Positions 5,785 to 7,767 of a DNA stretch of 7,767 bases are shown here, piece by piece. The stretch covers positions 1 through 7,767 of the forward strand of contig DATJWY010000266.1 of assembly GCA_035500775.1 (NCBI GenBank), given 5' to 3'. A model generated the notes under the pieces. The model searched no databases. It had not been told where the DNA came from and saw only the letters and a program-made list of their open reading frames with translations. The position numbers and the translations under genes were made by a program. The number at the start of each line of letters is the position of its first letter. Position 1 is the first letter of the stretch. This DNA comes from DATJWY01 sp035500775. GTDB lineage: Bacteria > Pseudomonadota > Alphaproteobacteria > Acetobacterales > Acetobacteraceae.

Positions 5785-7464
5785 CTACTCCGGCAACGCC
5801 AGCGGCGCGATCGCGGCGAACCGATCACCCGGCCCCGGATTGGCCGGATCGCAGGCGCCGCCGAACTGGTGCATCACCCCCCAGACGGCATTGAGCGCCG
5901 TGTGCACCGCGCCTTCCGCCCAGGCCGGCGTCCAGGAGATGCCGTCACCCGCGAGGAAGATGCCGCGCTCGGCCGGCGGTAGTTCGTCCTGCATGAAGTG
6001 GCAGAACATGCGCCGGTTGTAGCGGTAATGGCCGGGCAGGGCGCCCTTGAACGCGCCGAGGAAATTGCGGTCCGCTTCCCAGGAGACGGTGATCGGATTG
6101 CCGATGATGTGGGCGGCGATGTCCAGCTTGGGATAGATGCCGCGCAGCGCTGTCAGCATCAGTTCCACCCGCTCCTCCACCGTCAGCGGCAGGACTTTCA
6201 GCGCGTCGCTCATCCAGGTGTAGGAGAGGCAGATCACGCCGGGCTTGTCCGCGCCGTGATCGAACAGATAGGTGCCGCGCGTGATGCGGTCGGAGAGCGT
6301 CATGCTCATGGCGTAGCGGCCGGTTTCCGGGTCACGGTCGCGCCAGAACGGGCGGTCCACCATCACGAAGGTCTTGGAGGACTGCATGTAGCGGGTGCGG
6401 TCGAGCGCCATCCAGAGCCGGTGGGAGAACAGCGACTCGTCGCACCGGATATGTGTCGTCAGCAGCCAGGATTGGCAGGTGACGATCACGGCATCATAGG
6501 CGCGCGTGTCGCCCCAGCGATCGGTGATGACGAGGCGGCCATCCGCGTCCCGGGCGATGTGTGTTGCCCGCGGCCGGGGCGCGCCCTGGTGCAGCGTGCT
6601 GAGCGAGGTGCCGCGCGGCCAGTGCGTCAGATGCTCGGGCTGGTGCTTCCACAGGCCCAGCGGCAGTTGTTCCGCGCCGCCCTCGATCAGGTGCTGGCGC
6701 TCGTCAAGATCAGTGCAGGCGACGCGCAGGATTTCCAGCATGGAATTTGGAAAATCGCTGTCCCATCCCCCTGTGCCGAAGCCGACCTGGCCGAAAACCT
6801 CGCGGTGGCGGAAGGAATGGCGCTGGAACGCCTCCGAGGTGGCGATGAAATCGTAGAAGGTGCGCTCGTCCCAGACCGGGAGCAGTTCGTTCCAGAGGCT
6901 TTTCAGCGTCGTGACGTCACGGCGGCGGATCGCGTCCTGAATCGCGCTGAAATGCGCGCGTTGTTCGAGCGCATCGTCCCAGGCCTCGGCGATCTCGCGC
7001 AACAAAGGCGGCAGCCGGGATGGATCCTCGACGTACATCTGCTCGCCTTCGAGGTCGATCACCGTGCTCGGCGTTGCCGGGTCGAACGGGTTGGGGAAGG
7101 GGCGGGTGCTGAGGCCGAGGAGGTGGATGTAGTGGTAGAACGCCGTGGCGGAGAGCGGGAAGCGCATGCCGCCCAGTTCCGCCACCAGGCCATTATCGCC
7201 GCCGAACGGCTCGGAGCGGAGGCGGCCGCCGAGCCGGGCGGATTCGTAGATGACCGGCCTGAGGCCGAGCCGCATCAACTCATAGGCGGCGACCATGCCG
7301 GAGAGGCCGCCGCCGATGATCGCGACCTCCGCGCCGAGCCGCTCCGGCGGCAGACGGCCGAGGCCGGCGGGATGGGTGATCCAGTCGTCATAGGAAAAGG
7401 GGAAGTCGGGGCCGAAGGTGGTAATCGGCGGCTGGCGGGGCTCCGAGGGATGAGAAGGCGTCAT
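5785..7464 (-). CDS. davB: FAD amino-acid oxidase/monooxygenase, L-lysine 2-monooxygenase (DavB)-like
   Basis: This is a flavoprotein of the GD2-type amine oxidase family. The closest relatives I recognise are Pseudomonas L-lysine 2-monooxygenase (DavB) and the L-amino acid oxidase/monooxygenase of Pseudomonas sp. AIU 813; they convert L-lysine with O2 to 5-aminopentanamide and CO2, or to the oxo acid plus H2O2. Visible features are the FAD beta-alpha-beta motif with GGGLSG (51-56) and E74, the GGMRFP motif with R101, GGWDSDFPN with D237, W417, W515, and the C-terminal FAD segment GIFLAGDG (501-508). These match R102, D238, W418 and W516 of the AIU 813 enzyme with a constant shift of one. The position equivalent to its Cys254 is Leu253. 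Length 559 is typical and there is no signal peptide. The start has GGGAG six bases upstream. No davA amidase lies on either side. Tryptophan or phenylalanine monooxygenase activity is a less likely alternative; the family is certain, the substrate inferred. Confidence 0.75.
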   Translation of the reverse strand: MTPSHPSEPRQPPITTFGPDFPFSYDDWITHPAGLGRLPPERLGAEVAIIGGGLSGMVAAYELMRLGLRPVIYESARLGGRLRSEPFGGDNGLVAELGGMRFPLSATAFYHYIHLLGLSTRPFPNPFDPATPSTVIDLEGEQMYVEDPSRLPPLLREIAEAWDDALEQRAHFSAIQDAIRRRDVTTLKSLWNELLPVWDERTFYDFIATSEAFQRHSFRHREVFGQVGFGTGGWDSDFPNSMLEILRVACTDLDERQHLIEGGAEQLPLGLWKHQPEHLTHWPRGTSLSTLHQGAPRPRATHIARDADGRLVITDRWGDTRAYDAVIVTCQSWLLTTHIRCDESLFSHRLWMALDRTRYMQSSKTFVMVDRPFWRDRDPETGRYAMSMTLSDRITRGTYLFDHGADKPGVICLSYTWMSDALKVLPLTVEERVELMLTALRGIYPKLDIAAHIIGNPITVSWEADRNFLGAFKGALPGHYRYNRRMFCHFMQDELPPAERGIFLAGDGISWTPAWAEGAVHTALNAVWGVMHQFGGACDPANPGPGDRFAAIAPLALPE

Positions 7465-7470
7465 GCGCGT

Positions 7471-7493
7471 CTCCCGCTGCTCTGGTACGGGAG
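7471..7493 (-). promoter_or_regulatory. Inverted repeat covering the davB-like Shine-Dalgarno site
   Basis: On the minus strand the order is CTCCCG (7493-7488), an 11-base loop, then CGGGAG (7476-7471). The 3' arm contains the GGGAG ribosome binding site of the flavoprotein gene, six bases before its ATG, so in a transcript starting upstream (for example readthrough from murQ) the site could be paired. A -10-like TATCAT (7499-7494) lies at the edge; transcription from it would start inside the repeat and remove the 5' arm, freeing the site. Its -35 region is poor, so this promoter is weakly supported. Confidence 0.35.
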
Positions 7494-7517
7494 ATGATAC
7501 GCAACTTCAGTGCCGGA

Positions 7518-7767
7518 TCAGCCGCCCGAATCGCGTTCCGCGTCCGCCAGCGCCGCCCGCAAAGTCCCGCCATGGCGCGCGAGCAACCGCTCCGCCTCCG
7601 CACGCTCCTGCCCGGCGAGGAGCAGGACGGCGAGCTTCACCTTGCCGCCGGCCTTCGCGAGGGCCGCGCGCACCGGCTCCGGCCCGGCGCCGGTCAGTCC
7701 CGCCAGCATGCGTTCGGCGCGGCGGCGCAGCTTCTCGTTGCGGGCGACCATGTCCACCATGCGGCCG
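7518..7767 (-). CDS. murQ: N-acetylmuramic acid 6-phosphate etherase MurQ, C-terminal part
   Basis: The frame is open to the window edge, so only about the last 82 residues are seen. The sequence GRMVDMVARNEKLRRRA followed by GGKVKLAVLLL and a final RLLARHGGTLRAAL matches the C-terminal helical domain of MurQ, which cleaves the lactyl ether of MurNAc-6-phosphate to GlcNAc-6-phosphate and D-lactate in cytoplasmic peptidoglycan recycling. The catalytic SIS domain lies outside the window. The ATG at 7760-7758 is an internal Met, not the start, because the family's conserved GxxMVD motif runs across it. The TGA stop lies 53 bases before the davB-like start on the same strand, so co-transcription is possible. 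I see no functional tie between the two. Confidence 0.8.
   Translation of the reverse strand, partial: GRMVDMVARNEKLRRRAERMLAGLTGAGPEPVRAALAKAGGKVKLAVLLLAGQERAEAERLLARHGGTLRAALADAERDSGG

Noticed and set aside
5998..7497. Plus-strand open frame of 499 codons opposite the flavoprotein gene.
   Set aside because: It is the antisense shadow of the davB-like gene; the product has no family motifs and the minus-strand protein is unambiguous.
7388..7603. Minus-strand frame of 71 codons across the murQ/davB-like junction.
   Set aside because: It overlaps the ends of both better-supported genes in another frame and resembles no protein I know.
1..7767. CRISPR arrays, insertion sequences, prophage or toxin-antitoxin modules.
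   Set aside because: No spaced direct repeats, transposase, integrase or toxin-antitoxin-like pair was seen. A tRNA end can be an integration site, but pstS follows directly with no integrase or repeated tRNA fragment.

Overview
The window comes from a GC-rich alphaproteobacterial chromosome. The evidence is the gene order pstS-pstC-pstA-pstB-phoU-phoB, strong codon bias to G/C at third positions, and the kinds of proteins encoded. A run of GC-rich palindromes after phoB, of the form GGGGC-TCC-GCCCC, is reminiscent of intergenic repeats I associate with Acetobacteraceae/Rhodospirillales. That family-level placement is an inference and was not tested.

Layout. Bases 1-35 hold the 5' half of a minus-strand tRNA with anticodon GAC (Val), cut by the window edge. 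Bases 36-253 form a divergent control region: a possible tRNA promoter on the minus strand, a Pho-box-like direct repeat (116-133), and a roughly 120-base leader before pstS with two hairpins and a strong Shine-Dalgarno site. Bases 254-5657 are one plus-strand cluster: the high-affinity phosphate ABC transporter (PstS binding protein, PstC and PstA permeases, PstB ATPase), the negative regulator PhoU and the response regulator PhoB. Gaps from pstC onward are 5, 6, 10 and 26 bases, which suggests one operon. The one long gap, 194 bases between pstS and pstC, carries a perfect 10-bp hairpin that could let pstS mRNA outlast the distal message. The sensor kinase gene phoR, often next to these genes in alphaproteobacteria, is at neither end of the cluster.

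Bases 5658-5784 separate the operon from a convergent gene and hold four consecutive perfect palindromes with no T-tracts. On the minus strand, 5785-7464 encodes a 559-residue flavoprotein closely resembling bacterial L-lysine 2-monooxygenase/oxidase (DavB type). Upstream of it on the same strand, cut by the window end, is the C-terminus of MurQ, the N-acetylmuramic acid 6-phosphate etherase of peptidoglycan recycling.

How the genes work together. When phosphate is scarce, PhoB bound at the Pho box should raise transcription of the whole cluster, including phoB itself (positive autoregulation). PstSCAB imports phosphate, and with PhoU reports phosphate sufficiency to the kinase. The davB-like and murQ genes have no evident link to phosphate control. 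I see no clearly new biological system. The points most worth a second look are a Leu in place of a functionally important Cys in the DavB-like enzyme, the hairpin that may cover its ribosome binding site, the pstS/pstC intergenic hairpin, and the four-palindrome cluster.
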